DNA from: Escarpia spicata
Lineage: Eukaryota > Annelida > Polychaeta > Sabellida > Siboglinidae
Direction of reading: 5' to 3'
Length of the DNA: 64,000 nucleotides
Assembly: GCA_963995525.1 (NCBI GenBank)
Contig: OZ023214.1
Coordinates: forward strand, 16,175,699 to 16,239,698
The translations under genes were made by a program, and so were the position numbers. The notes below the pieces were generated by a model. The model ran no database searches and was not told the DNA's origin. It saw only the letters and a list, made by a program, of their open reading frames with translations. Shown one piece after another: positions 36,002-46,205 of the stretch (its first letter is position 1; each line of letters starts with the position of its first letter).

Positions 36002-37309
36002 ATGGAAGAAGAGATTAAATGTAGGAGATTGTCAGCTCACATGTCAGAGCACAATCTCTGTGAGCCCTATCAGTCGGCGTACAAGCCGAATCACAGCGTT
36101 GAGACGGCCCTTGTCTGTGTGCAGAATCACATCCTGCACGCAATGGACAATCAGAATGTTGTCATCATGGTTCTCCTGGATCTATCGGCTGCGTTTGACA
36201 CCGTCGACCATGAAGTGATGTTGCATAGACTCTCGCATGATATCGGAGTGGTCCAAGATGCACTGGACTGGTTTAAGTCATACCTGAGAGACAGAGTCCA
36301 GTCAGTCCACATTCATGGTGCTACATCACCTGCTCGTCCTCTGGTATACGGGGTACCACAAGGCTCCGTGCTGGGTCCTCAGCTGTTCTCCATCTATGTA
36401 GCACCAGTTGCTAAGATTATTCGCAAGTACAATTTGATGTATCATTTCTACGCGGATGATACTCTAATCTACATTCCAGTGAAATCCCACCAAGAGAACA
36501 TTGCTGCGGCTGTCGTCTGTATTGAAGAATGTGTAGCTGAGATCAGGACGTGGATGATGACAAACTTTTTAAAGTTGAATGACTCAAAGACAGAAGTCAT
36601 CGTGTTCGGCTCTGCGCAACAACTAAGAAAAATTGAGCTGCGCACACTATGCATTGGAGACTGTTTGGTCACTGTAACTCAGAATGTACGGAATCTTGGT
36701 GTACAGTTCGATGCCGAGATGAAGATGGAGACGCACGTGACCGCTGTCTGTAAATCTGCAATTTTCCATCTCCGAAATATTGCAAGAATAAGACGTTATC
36801 TAACACCTGCAGCGACAGAACAAGTCATACATGCGTTTGTTACCAGCAGACTTGACGTTGGCAATGCATTACTCCACCGACTGCCTGTGAAACAACTAGA
36901 ACGGTTGCAGAGAGTACAGAACTGGGCGGCTCGCCTTTTCGACGGCGCCAGGAAGTTCTGTCATGTCACACCTCTATTGATCAAGCTGCACTGGCTGCCG
37001 ATACCAGTTAGAGTAGAGTATAAGATACTTCTACTCACGCACCGAGCACTGACTGGCTGTGCACCACAGTATATCACCAAATGTTTGAACAGACGTCAGC
37101 CAACTCGATTGTTGCGCTCCAGTGAACACAATCATTTATGTGTACCACGTGCAACGCGTCGCTGGGGTGATAGATCCTTTTGCGTGGCAGCCCCAACACT
37201 GTGGAACTTGCTGCCGCAAAAGTTGACTGCAACAACAATGACAAACACTGATTTTAAATCAAACCTTAAGACGTACCTGTTTTCCCGAACATTCTGTACT
37301 GCGCCGTGA
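36002..37309 (+). CDS. Reverse transcriptase of a 5'-truncated L2/CR1-like LINE
   Basis: An uninterrupted 435-codon frame with all visible RT palm motifs: YQSAYKPNHSVETALV at residues 23-38, LLDLSAAFDTVDH (motif A, 58-70), YGVPQGSVLGP (motif B, about 115-125), YHFYADDTLIY (motif C, about 145-155) and LKLNDSKTEVIVFG (motif D). The typical L2/CR1 C-terminal region follows (LQRVQNWAARL, LHWLPIPVRVEYKILLL, APTLWNLLPQKL, KTYLF). Full elements also encode an N-terminal AP endonuclease and often ORF1. Both are missing, and the first ATG falls near the truncation point, so this is not a complete protein. The open frame suggests a fairly recent insertion. It lies in the 12.3-kb intron of the BCL11-like gene, in the same orientation. 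Confidence 0.9.
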   Translation: MEEEIKCRRLSAHMSEHNLCEPYQSAYKPNHSVETALVCVQNHILHAMDNQNVVIMVLLDLSAAFDTVDHEVMLHRLSHDIGVVQDALDWFKSYLRDRVQSVHIHGATSPARPLVYGVPQGSVLGPQLFSIYVAPVAKIIRKYNLMYHFYADDTLIYIPVKSHQENIAAAVVCIEECVAEIRTWMMTNFLKLNDSKTEVIVFGSAQQLRKIELRTLCIGDCLVTVTQNVRNLGVQFDAEMKMETHVTAVCKSAIFHLRNIARIRRYLTPAATEQVIHAFVTSRLDVGNALLHRLPVKQLERLQRVQNWAARLFDGARKFCHVTPLLIKLHWLPIPVRVEYKILLLTHRALTGCAPQYITKCLNRRQPTRLLRSSEHNHLCVPRATRRWGDRSFCVAAPTLWNLLPQKLTATTMTNTDFKSNLKTYLFSRTFCTAP

Positions 37310-37374
37310 GCAACGATTGTTGGAACGGCGCAATATAAATGTCACGATTTGATTTGATTTGATTTGATTTGATG
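36017..37374 (+). mobile_element. 5'-truncated L2/CR1-like LINE with (GATTT)n 3' tail
   Basis: Homology begins near 36,017 (RRLSAHMSEHNL). It ends after a 3' UTR of only about 35 bp carrying GGAACGGCGCAATATAAATG and five GATTT-type repeats (37,342-37,374). Short microsatellite-like tails are characteristic of L2/CR1 elements. Confidence 0.85.
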
Positions 37375-37619
37375 TGTGGGTGAGGAAGGAGATCACAACT
37401 AGTCCTTCGCAGGCAATGCTGCATGTGAAACTTGATCTCACCATTGATTTCGTTCACATTCGATGCATTTGTTGCATCACATATGTTTCGTTGTGACGCG
37501 ATTGCAGAATCAAACAGGTGTGATATGGTTAGACGGAAATTTCAGTTTAATGCTTAATCGTGTGAATGTGTCAGTGGGTCGGTAGGTAGAAATGGTACTT
37601 TTAAAACAAACTCGTTGTG

Positions 37620-37655
37620 TCTGTCTGTCCGTCCGTCCGTCCGTCTGTCTGTCTC
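37620..37655. repeat. (CCGT)n/(TGTC)n microsatellite
   Basis: CTGTCTGTCCGTCCGTCCGT followed by CCGTCTGTCTGTCTC. Confidence 0.9.
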
Positions 37656-37984
37656 TTTGGATAGGCACTTTGTAATAACATTTTACAAGTGCTATGTGTA
37701 TAAACAGCATGGTAAATGGATAAAATTCTTCGTAAATTCTGGCATATATTAACACACAAACTCATAGGCGACAGTGAAATACCAAATTTCAGTTTGTATC
37801 ATGGTCTATATGTGACCCACTGTTTTCTTACCTGAATAATTTAGGTCAGAGGTTAATCAAGTAGGCCCAGACTGAGTTATGTGTACGTCTAGATGCCGTA
37901 AATATACTGCACACTTCTTCTGCATTCAATGTCACAATATATGTATGAGTTTAGATTAAGATTTCCATCCTTCAATTTAAATTT

Positions 37985-40128
37985 TTAGTCCTTTGGGCCG
38001 AAGGTCCAACGGACTATTGCCATCACTCTGTGTCTGCCGTCCGCCGTTAGCTACTGTATCTCAGAAACCATTCAGCAACTTTTTCTCTAATTTTGCACAA
38101 ACAAATCTTAGGGCACTGCCACTATACACGAGGAATCTGTATTTGATCGAATCATATTAAGGGCTCCCTAGGGCCACCAAGGACCCCAAAACTGGTAAAA
38201 AAATTACATTTTGCCCATTTTTTCAAAAACTTCAACTTTTTCTCTAATTTTGCATATACATTTCATGTGGTAGTGTCACTTTACACAAGAAATCTGTATT
38301 TGATTGAATTATTCTAACGGTACCAAGAGTCCCCATAAATGCTAAATTTGCTAACTAAATTGTCTACTGCAGTAGCAGCTCTATCTGGCTAATCCCTTTT
38401 CCTACAATATCTGTCACACCTCACTGTGGAGGGCCGCCCTGCCTGGTGGAAACTGTGAGTAATCTGTAATTGGTCACTGGCAGAGGCGTCCAAGTTCCTT
38501 TTCTGGTACAATACACAAAATCTACTGCTAGGGGATAGTCTCAAGGGCCCTTCTCAAAACCACATCACTAGATAGTGTACAAATTTTGCATTTTGGGGGA
38601 CTGTGTCAGCCTTCTTCTCATGTGATGTAAAGTTACCACAAGGAGAAAACTTGTCTCCTTTGTTAGTTGCTATTTACCTGAATTATTTTGAACAGAGTGT
38701 TAGTTATAATTGTAAGGGACTTGACACGGCAGCTGGTGAAATTTACAACAACCTTAATGATGATGATTTCGAAATTTTCTTGAAAATGTATGTTCTACTA
38801 TATGCTGATGATACTAGAATGATTCAATCAAATACAGATTTCTTGTGTATAGCGGAACTATGTCAACTCTTCTAATGGTTGACATTTGGTTGTTTTAGGA
38901 TGACTCCTTAAAATGTAAACCCAACTGTCCAGGGGTCTATGGGTGTTGGCTGGAAAGCTATTCCCCTTTCCAAAACATCTGTCACATGCGGAGTCTGTGT
39001 CTTGCATGGATATCTATTTTTATGCAGTTGTTTTATATAAGCAGGAAGTTTGTGAATTTATTCTTAGGCCTCAAAAAAGTAATTCCCAGTTTCTCATCAA
39101 TGCATGTATTTAAAAACAACATTTTATGTTCTATTATAATTATTCCTCTAAATGCAAGACTTGGTGCAATAAGTGAACAGTAAACATTTTACTTCCATCA
39201 TAACTCATTATGGTCTGTAACTATGATTCACCAAAAAACATTTGATTAATAATTACCTACATGGTTGTTTGAGTTCTGCCGGGCAGAAACTGTTTCTGCC
39301 CGGCAGAAACGGCAACAATAGGAAGTACAAGCCATCGATAGGCAAACGTGTTCTTTTTATAGAAAACGTCAGTTTCTTTCTGTACCAGTCTACATATGAT
39401 AACCATTTGTCTGCCCTGCTCACAATAAACATCACATGAATGATAAAAAGAAGATCACTGCCACTTAACTTGTGTATTATTATTATAAAACTGCTTTGCT
39501 ACTGCTTGGTGGACAGTTAATTAGTGGCTCAAGTTAAAATACATCAGGACGTTTTTCACACCTGCATGATAGTTTTAGGCTCAGTAGTGTGCTGGCAGCC
39601 ACTAAACCTATAGGCTTGTGTGAAAAGGATAGTTGGCAGAGGAACTAACTTCAAAGCACCATTGCATCCATTTAGCCATACACTGTCCCAGTGTCTGATA
39701 TCTCATGTCTCAAATAATCTGTCCTCTTAGTTTTACACGTAAATACATAATTTTGCATAACATGATAATTTTTTGTGGCAGCACGTTTGTACTTCTAGTG
39801 TATCAGTGCAACATAACATACATACTGTGTGCCACATTTGAATGTCATGCATGTAATATTTCCACGCAATCCATTTGCATATATAATGTAAAACTTCAAC
39901 AGCCGTTTTCTTAATTTTCACTTTTTGAACCCTACCATGTTCAATGCTCCATAACTTCACCAATTTTTGTAGCAGTCATAATTTTTGAAACCGTGTAAAG
40001 CACCCTACCCAACCTTTACAAGGATGAAAGAAAACAATGTTGCATTTTTTCCGATTTATTACTCATTTGGTCAGCCGGGGGTCACATATAGACGTATTAG
40101 TCCAAAGGACTTCAGGGCCTCTTGGCGC
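37985..40128. mobile_element. Possible DNA transposon or composite repeat with AGTCCTTTGG ends
   Basis: The left part starts AGTCCTTTGGGCCGAAGGTC. It contains two diverged copies of an internal segment (CAACTTTTTCTCTAATTTTG at about 38,076 and 38,232; GAATCTGTATTTGATCGAAT and its variant). The right part ends ATTAGTCCAAAGGACTTCAG, an inverted version of the start. The ends are short and imperfect and there is no transposase, so the unit may be two unrelated repeats. Confidence 0.35.
38600..38875 (+). pseudogene. RT fragment of a non-LTR element
   Basis: The frame reads VKLPQGENLSPLLVAIYLNY (RT motif B), then a region ending in DDDFEIFLKMYVLLYADDTR (motif C, ADD). Related LINE RTs have GVKQGENLSPLLFAIYLNDL and YVLLYADDTVIL. 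Neither flank continues the protein. It lies inside the AGTCCTTTGG-bounded block. Confidence 0.8.
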
Positions 40129-40129
40129 A

Positions 40130-40395
40130 TTTTTATATTATTATTATTATCTTGTACATGTTTTTATACTAATTTTACTGTCTGAGTATTTACTTATTTA
40201 TTATAATTATATCTTTAACCTTAATGATAATTTTTATGTAACTTATTTTTAAATTTATTTATATATTGTCATTTATTTTAACTAATTTAATATCATTAAT
40301 TTTACGTAACTTATTAATGTTAATGTTGAAACGCCTCCGAATGGATTTATCTGGATTTATGGCACTATATAAGTGTTCTTATTATTATCGTAAAC
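40130..40395 (+). mobile_element. LINE 3' UTR and tail
   Basis: A very AT-rich segment ending GGATTTATGGCACTATATAA, then GTGTTCTTATTATTATC. It has the TATATAAGTG-plus-ATT-repeat form of L2/CR1-type 3' ends. Similar tails occur at 47,925 and 54,815. Confidence 0.5.
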
Positions 40396-40550
40396 CCATT
40401 TTTGTCGTAACATGACGATTGATGGCCTGTGACAAATAGGCTTAGCTAACATTGTTCTCTATTGCAAGTACAAAAGTTATTTAGTTTTCAGTTGTACATA
40501 TAAATATTTGACGATGTAAATTTGGTTTGAGTTGTATTAATAGGAGTACA

Positions 40551-40850
40551 GTAGTCGCACAGTCGTCGGAATGCTGGATTCTCATTCGAGAGAATCCAGC
40601 TTCAAATCCTCTTGTTGCTGGTTTGAAGTTTGGGTAAATCCATGTTCTAGTTCACTCGGCTGTATGAATTAGTACCTTGCTATAGACAGTGGTGGATATT
40701 TATGTATGAATACTCTTCATGTAGTAATTGCAGTGTGGCTGAATATTTCCAAAAAAATTGTGATGTTTTTCGAAGGAACACGTCTACCAGGGATACATGT
40801 AAAACACATTTGACCAATCCTTAGGACTGGGTACCATGCTGTATTAGAAC
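40551..40850 (+). mobile_element. tRNA-derived SINE, plus orientation
   Basis: The head GTAGTCGCACAGTCGTCGGA (A box) is followed by GAATCCAGCTTCAAATCCTC (B box TTCAAATCC near 40,600). The body contains CGGCTGTATGAATTAGTACC and TATAGACAGTGGTGGATATT. The 3' part is CCTTAGGACTGGGTACC. The order matches the minus-strand copies at 17,823 and 40,991. A short self-complementary stem (GGATTCTC...GAGAATCC) lies just before the B box. Confidence 0.75.
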
Positions 40851-40990
40851 ATACCTATACCTGGTACATTGTTTTTGTGTGCTAAAGAGAAAGTGTTGCA
40901 GTTAGAAAATGTATGTGTGAATGTTATGACATACTCACCGTAATGTTATCTTTGGGAAATAAGATTCAAAACCTCGGTAAAAGTATTGTA

Positions 40991-41298
40991 AATGTAAGTT
41001 ATTGTATAACACAGTATCCAGGCCATAGGACTGCTCAGGTCGCTTGGCACTCCACTTCATGATCGACTTGTTTATTCAAACACCATCTTCTCTGGGAAGC
41101 ATTCAGCCACATTGCAACTACCACATATAGCCTATTCATATACAATAGCAGCCAGGTATTCATTTATATAGTTAAGTGAACTGGAGTAACGTGGGGTGAT
41201 CGAACTTGCCCAAGGTTCAAAACTGCAGCAAGAGGTTATGAACTTGCAATCTCTTATTTGAAAGTCTGACGCTCTAATCACTACACTAGGACAGTTCT
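40991..41298 (-). mobile_element. tRNA-derived SINE next to the 51-bp minisatellite
   Basis: On the minus strand it starts GAACTGTCCTAGTGTAGTGA, then TTAGAGCGTCAGACTTTC (A box), and has GCAAGTTCATAACC as a decayed B box. The body carries AGTTCACTTAACTATATAAA, and the tail GAGCAGTCCTATGGCCTGGA is followed by TACTGTGTTATACAATAACT. The 51-bp array begins immediately beyond its head. Confidence 0.8.
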
Positions 41299-43034
41299 GT
41301 GTGCAACAGAAAGTTACATGATGTTCTGGTTTGTTCAGTCCATGCCTTGGTGTCCAGCAGAAATGACATGATGTTCTGGTTTGTTCAGTCCATGCCTTGG
41401 TGTCCAACAGAAAGTGATATGATGTTCTGGTTTGTTCAGTCCATGCCTCGGTGTCCAACAGAAAGTAACATGATGTTCTGGTTTGTTCAGTCCATGCCTT
41501 GGTGTTCAACAGAAAGTGACACGATGTTCTGGTTTGTTCAGTCCATGCCTTAGTGTCCAACAGAAATGGCATGATGTTCTGGTTTGTTCAGTCCATGCCT
41601 TGGTGTCCAACAAAAAGTGATATGATGTTCTGGTTTGTTCAGTCCATGCCTTGGTGTCCAACAGAAAGTGACATGATGTTCTGGTTTGTTCATTCCATGC
41701 CTTGGTGTCCAACAGAAAGTGACATGATGTTCTGGTTTGTTCAGTCCATGCCTTGGTGTCCAACAGAAAGTGATATGATGTTCTGGTTTGTTCAGTCCAT
41801 GCCTTGGTGTCCAACAGAAAGTGACATGATCTGGTTTGTTCAGTCCATGCCTTAGTGTCCAACAGCAAGTGATATGATGTTCTGGTTTGTTCAGTCCATG
41901 CCTTGGTGTCCAACAGAAAGTGACATGATGTTCTGGTTTGTTCAGTCCATGCCTTGGTGTCCAACAGAAAGTGACATGATGTTCTGGTTTGTTCATTCCA
42001 TGCCCTGGTGTCCAACAGAAAGTGATATGATGTTCTGATTTGTTCAGTCCATGCTTTGGTGTCCAACAGAAAGTGACATGATGTTCTGGTTTGTTCAATC
42101 CATGCCTTGGTGTTCAACAGAAAGTGACATGATGTTCTGGTTTGTTCAGTCCATGCCTTGGTGTCCAACAGAAAGTGATATGATGTTTTGGTTTGTTCAG
42201 TCCATGCCTTGGTGTCCAACAGAAAGTGACATGATCTGGTTTGTTCAGTCCATGCCTTAGTGTCCAACAGCAAGTGATATGATGTTCTGGTTTGTTCAGT
42301 CCATGCCTTGGTGTCCAACAGAAAGTGACATGATGTTCTGGTTTGTTCATTCCATGCCTTGGTGTCCAACAGAAAGTGATATGATGTTCTGGTTTGTTCA
42401 GTCCATGCCTTGGTGTCCAACAGAAAGTGATATGATGTTCTGGTTTGTTCAGTCCATGCCTTGGTGTCCAACAGAAAGTGACATGATATTCTGGTTTGTT
42501 CAGTCCATGCCTTGGTGTCCAACAGAAAGTGACATGATGTTCTGGTTTGTTCATTCCATGCCTTGGTGTCCAACAGAAAGTGATATGATGTTCTGGTTTG
42601 TTCAGTCCATGCCTTGGTGTCCAACAGAAAGTGACATGATCTGGTTTGTTCAGTCCATGCCTTAGTGTCCAACAGCAAGTGATATGATGTTCTGGTTTGT
42701 TCAGTCCATGCCTTGGTGTCCAACAGAAAGTGACATGATGTTCTGGTTTGTTCATTCCATGCCTTGGTGTCCAACAGAAAGTGACATTATGTTCTGGTTT
42801 GTTCAGTCCATGTCTTGGTGTCCAACAGAAAGTGACATGATGTTCTGGTTTGTTCAGCCCATGCCTTGGTGTCCAACAGAAAGTGACATGATGTTCTGGT
42901 TTGTTCAGTCAATGCCTTGGTGTCCAACAGAAAGTGATGTGACGTTCTGGTTTGTTCAGTCCATGCCTTGGTGTCCAACAGAAATGGCATGATGTTCTGG
43001 TTTGTTCAGTCCATGCCTTGGTGTCCAACAGAAC
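41299..43034. repeat. 51-bp minisatellite, TTCAG variant, about 34 copies
   Basis: The unit is TGACATGATGTTCTGGTTTG, TTCAGTCCATGCCTTGGTGT, CCAACAGAAAG. A marked variant with a 3-bp deletion (GTGACATGATCTGG...CCTTAGTGTCCAACAGCAAG) starts at 41,821, 42,226 and 42,631. The exact 405-bp spacing shows an 8-unit higher-order repeat. 51 is 17 codons, so both strands are open (MFWFVQSMPWCPTESDM cycle on plus, AWTEQTRTSCHFLLDTK on minus). I see no reason to treat these as genes. Confidence 0.95.
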
Positions 43035-43721
43035 GTGATATGATGTTCTGTTTTGTTCAGTCTATGCCTCCATGTACAACAGAAAGTGATATGATGTTCT
43101 GGTTTGTGTAGTCCGTGCCTCCATGTACAACAGAAAGGTGTATGATGGTCTGGTTTGTGTAGTCCATGCCTCCATGTACAACAGAAAGTGATATGATGTT
43201 CTGGTTTGTGTAGTCCGTGCCTCCATGTACAACAGAAAGGTGTATGATGATCTGGTTTGTGTAGTCCATGCCTCCATGTACAACAGAAAGTGATATAATG
43301 TTCTGGTTTGTGTAGTCCATGCCTCCATGTACAACAGAAAGTTATATAATGTTCTGGTTTGTGTAGTCCGTGCCTCCATGTACAACAGAAAGTGATATAA
43401 TGTTCTGGTTTGTGTAGTCCATGCCTCCATGTACAACAGAAAGTGATATCATGTTCTGGTTTGTGTAGTCCATGCCTCCATGTACAACAGAAAGTGATAT
43501 AATGTTCTGGTTTGTGTAGTCCGTGCCTCCATGTCAACAGAAAGTGATATGATGTTCTGGTTTGTGTAGTCCGTGCCTCCATGTACAACAGAAAGTGATA
43601 TAATGTTCTGGTTTGTGTAGTCCGTGCCTCCATGTCAACAGAAAGGTGTATGATGATCTGGTTTGTGTAGTCCATGCCTCCATGTACAACAGAAAGTGAT
43701 ATAATGTTCTGGTTTGTGTAG
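43035..43721. repeat. 51-bp minisatellite, TGTAG variant, about 13 copies, ending at an exon
   Basis: The same 51-bp unit with two block changes: TTTGTTCAGTCC becomes TTTGTGTAGTCC and TTGGTGTCCAAC becomes TCCATGTACAAC. Every unit contains TTCTGGTTTGTGTAG, a 3' splice-site-like string. The last unit supplies the acceptor of the zinc-finger exon at 43,722. Some units carry a GGTGTATGATG variant. Confidence 0.95.
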
Positions 43722-43865
43722 TCCACTCGGTTGACATCCTCATCTGTGGCAACTGCAAGCAGACATTCAACGACATGAAGAAACTCTCGTCACACAAGAA
43801 ACTTGGATGTCGTCTACGGTTTGCCTGCAGGTGTCAGCACCAGTCAACCAACTCGAATAACTCGG
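43722..43865 (+). CDS. BCL11-like zinc-finger gene, C2HC-finger exon
   Basis: The 144-nt exon is two bases finishing a codon, 47 codons and one base. The acceptor is GGTTTGTGTAG and the donor G|GTGAGT. It encodes HSVDILICGNCKQTFNDMKK, then LSSHKKLGCRLRFACRCQHQ and a Ser/Asn tail. The finger is C-x2-C-x12-H-x4-C with the HKxxxC ending and a preceding acidic-hydrophobic DILICG. That is the signature of the N-terminal C2HC finger of BCL11A/B and fly CG9650, which mediates self-association in vertebrate BCL11 proteins. Incoming phase 1 matches the exon at 31,211 and outgoing phase 1 matches the one at 55,499. Its acceptor is embedded in the end of a minisatellite, listed as a finding. No stop or frameshift. 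Confidence 0.8.
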
Positions 43866-44004
43866 GTGAGTGAAAGTATTTGTTGTGGATTGCTCATTGT
43901 CAGGCTGAAAAGGAAGTTTCTATTCATTAATATTGAAAAATCACAGTATACAATATAAACTACATGACATGACAGGGGGAGCTTCTAATGTCAATATTGT
44001 GGAT
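43866..44004. other. Intron start
   Basis: Starts GTGAGTG. No other feature before the 42-bp array. Confidence 0.6.
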
Positions 44005-44345
44005 TCAGACCTGAGGCCATGCCTTTAGTATGTCGTCATCATGGCTTCAGACCTGAGGCCATGCCTTCTGTACGTCGTCATCATGGCTTCAGACCTGAGG
44101 CCATGCCTTCCGTACGTCGTCATCATGGCTTCAGACCCGAGGCCATGCCTTCTGTACGTCGTCATTATGGCTTCAGACCTAAGGCCATATGCCTTCAGTC
44201 TGTCGTCATGGCTTCAAGCTTGCGGCCATGCCTTCAGTATATCATCATGGCTTCAAACCTGGGGCCGTGCCTTCAGTACTTCATCATGGTGTCAGACCTG
44301 AGGCCATCCGTTCAGTATGTCATCATGGCGCTAAACATGAGGACA
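44005..44345. repeat. 42-bp minisatellite, about 8 copies
   Basis: The unit is GGCTTCAGACCTGAGGCCAT, GCCTTCTGTACGTCGTCATC, AT. Later units are more diverged and shorter (about 39 bp). It lies in the intron 140 bp after the C2HC exon. Confidence 0.95.
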
Positions 44346-44726
44346 TTCCTTCACTATAAACAGACATTTAAAAGCAGTATGCTGCCATATAAACATACAT
44401 TTGAAAGCATTGCACTGCCATATAAACCATATAAACAGACATTTCCCTCCCAAAACACTTATATTTAAAAAAGGTTCATTAAAACACATTTGAGCGATCA
44501 GTGTGTTATAATACATAATAGTTTTTATGCGGGACAACACTACCAAATAAAGTTGTGACTCCGTGACTCAGAAACGTGGCTTGTTTGCTGATAACACAAG
44601 TCAGATGTATGTTTGTATAAGAGCTTAATAGTAAGCCGACTCTTTATGTATAACTAGATTACATAACTACAATAATATACAATGTCAGTACCTAGTTATA
44701 CATGTCATAACAAATACACAAAACTG

Positions 44727-44810
44727 ACAGCAAAGGTGGGGTAACCAACCACACCAGGCCAATTCTGTAATAACTAATTTTCAGAATGGCTCCCCCTACC
44801 CCACAGGATT
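44727..44810 (+). repeat. Dispersed GGTGGGG...CCCCACC hairpin repeat, longest copy
   Basis: CAGCAAAGGTGGGGTAACCA, then ACCACACCAGGCCAATTCTG, an AT spacer, then CAGAATGGCTCCCCCTACCC and CACAGGATT. CCAATTCTG and CAGAATGG add a second inner stem. It lies just outside the 3' side of the minus-strand tyrosine-recombinase element and may mark its end. Confidence 0.6.
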
Positions 44811-44888
44811 CCGTGTCACTAAACAAAATTACAGCAGTTACACTCGGAATGTAACAACTACCTGGTATTCATCAAAACAGTACCTATC

Positions 44889-45730
44889 ATGCCCCACCTC
44901 AGTAGAAAGCATGGATGTTACCTACTAATACTATGAGCTTTTGTGTAAAAATATTGGTATCCAATGTAACAACACATTAGTCCACATGTGTTTCCAATGG
45001 CAATTAGCGCGAACTTAAATAACCTGTGTTACTGCGAACACTGTTACTGCCACTTAGATAACCTGTGTTACTGCGAACACTGTTACTGCCACTTAGATAA
45101 CCTGTGTTACTGCGAACACTGTTACTGCCATTTAGAATGCCTCACCTAAGCAGAAAGCATTCATGCTATACATGAAAACCACACGAAAGTATATACCGGC
45201 ACCTTAAGTGCTAAACATTATTGCTGTATAATGTCCATCATGTGTGTAAACAAAAATGTTATGCTACATGGAATGCCCCACCTCAGCAGAAAGCACGCGC
45301 CACAACATATTAATCCTACAATCATTTTGTACCTGAAGCATTACACATTATGCGTATAATTAACATAGCCATCGGTTTGGAAACAACAATTGTGAAGGTT
45401 AAATGTAATGCCCCGCCTAACACATTAGGAATCCACACATTTCGGTAACTGAAGTGCTACACAGTATTGGTCTATATTAACCACCGAGAGTGTATATAAA
45501 ACATCTCTATTTCACACGGAATGCCCCACCTGAGCAGAAAGCACCCGTGCAACAAAGCCAAAACAAGGAGTATTTCTCTACCAGGAGTGTAACACAACAC
45601 TGATATTTAGCGGTTTAAGTTGACATATTAACTGTGTAGCTGAAATGGTGCTTACATTTACGTTTTTTTTCCGAAATGAATGAATACAAGCATTGCTGAC
45701 TCATATGCCCCACCTAAGTAGAAAGCATAC
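44889..45730 (-). repeat. Diverged ~100-250-bp repeats in the 3' region of the YR element
   Basis: The motif ATGCCCCACCTNAGCAGAAAGCA (variants) starts at 44,889, 45,137, 45,273, 45,521 and 45,704, with a partial copy at 45,418. Between copies a second block recurs in the same relative place: TACCTGAAGCATTACACATT (about 45,332), TAACTGAAGTGCTACACAGT (45,444), CCTTAAGTGCTAAACATTAT (about 45,203). These are old tandem units, now diverged. Confidence 0.7.
45015..45131. repeat. 39-bp tandem repeat, 3 copies
   Basis: ACTTAGATAACCTGTGTTAC followed by TGCGAACACTGTTACTGCC, nearly identical in all three copies, so a recent local expansion. Confidence 0.95.
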
Positions 45731-45794
45731 TTTGTGCACCTGCCACCTTATGTGAGCATAACCACTGCAAAACAAAAAGAGGTCACTGCAACAT

Positions 45795-46205
45795 TGGAAT
45801 TCGAATATATTTTTTAAAAGCTTGGGATTTCCACCGTCCCATGTGCTGGATTTCGTCGTCCGAGATCCCCTGCATTGCAGCTGCTGTTGCAGTGCCTATC
45901 CGAAAACTATGACCTTTATAGCATAAAGTCGAGAGACCTGCCCGTGTAAGAGACTTTTTTAGCTGAGTAGCAAAGAACGATTTTGTAACTGGAGCTCCTG
46001 GAAAACTAAAGAGCGGACCTGGCGTATTGCCTCATAATGCCAAATATGATCACATAGCTTTAACTGGACAACGTGGTGACTCTATATGGGCTAGAATAGC
46101 TAAAGTCACAGGCGGGCCTTGATAATGCTTGTATGCATAAAACACCACTGTACAACCATTAGTCGTCACTGCCAGCTGGCTCACCAGCATATTGAAGTTC
46201 TGTCA
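45795..46205 (-). pseudogene. Tyrosine recombinase, C-terminal part
   Basis: Minus-strand codons read HIESPRCPVKAM, stop, SYLALWGNTPGPLFSFPG, then VTKSFFATQLKKSLTRAGLS, then YKGHSFRIGTATAAAMQGIS and IQHMGRWKSQAFKKYIRIP. GHSFRIG carries the H-x-x-R pair, GRW the next conserved position and KKYI the catalytic tyrosine of tyrosine recombinases. The first catalytic Arg region is absent and one stop codon interrupts. This end of the gene follows almost directly on the RNase H segment, so the end of RNase H and the YR N-terminus were deleted. Confidence 0.8.

Noticed and set aside
36002..37309. A host gene for the 435-codon reverse transcriptase frame
   Set aside because: It is a truncated LINE with a (GATTT)n tail; an open frame reflects recent insertion rather than domestication on present evidence.
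41132..43797. Large repetitive proteins (up to 422 codons, minus strand)
   Set aside because: Translations of the 51-bp array; they overlap plus-strand frames equally long and a SINE at one end.
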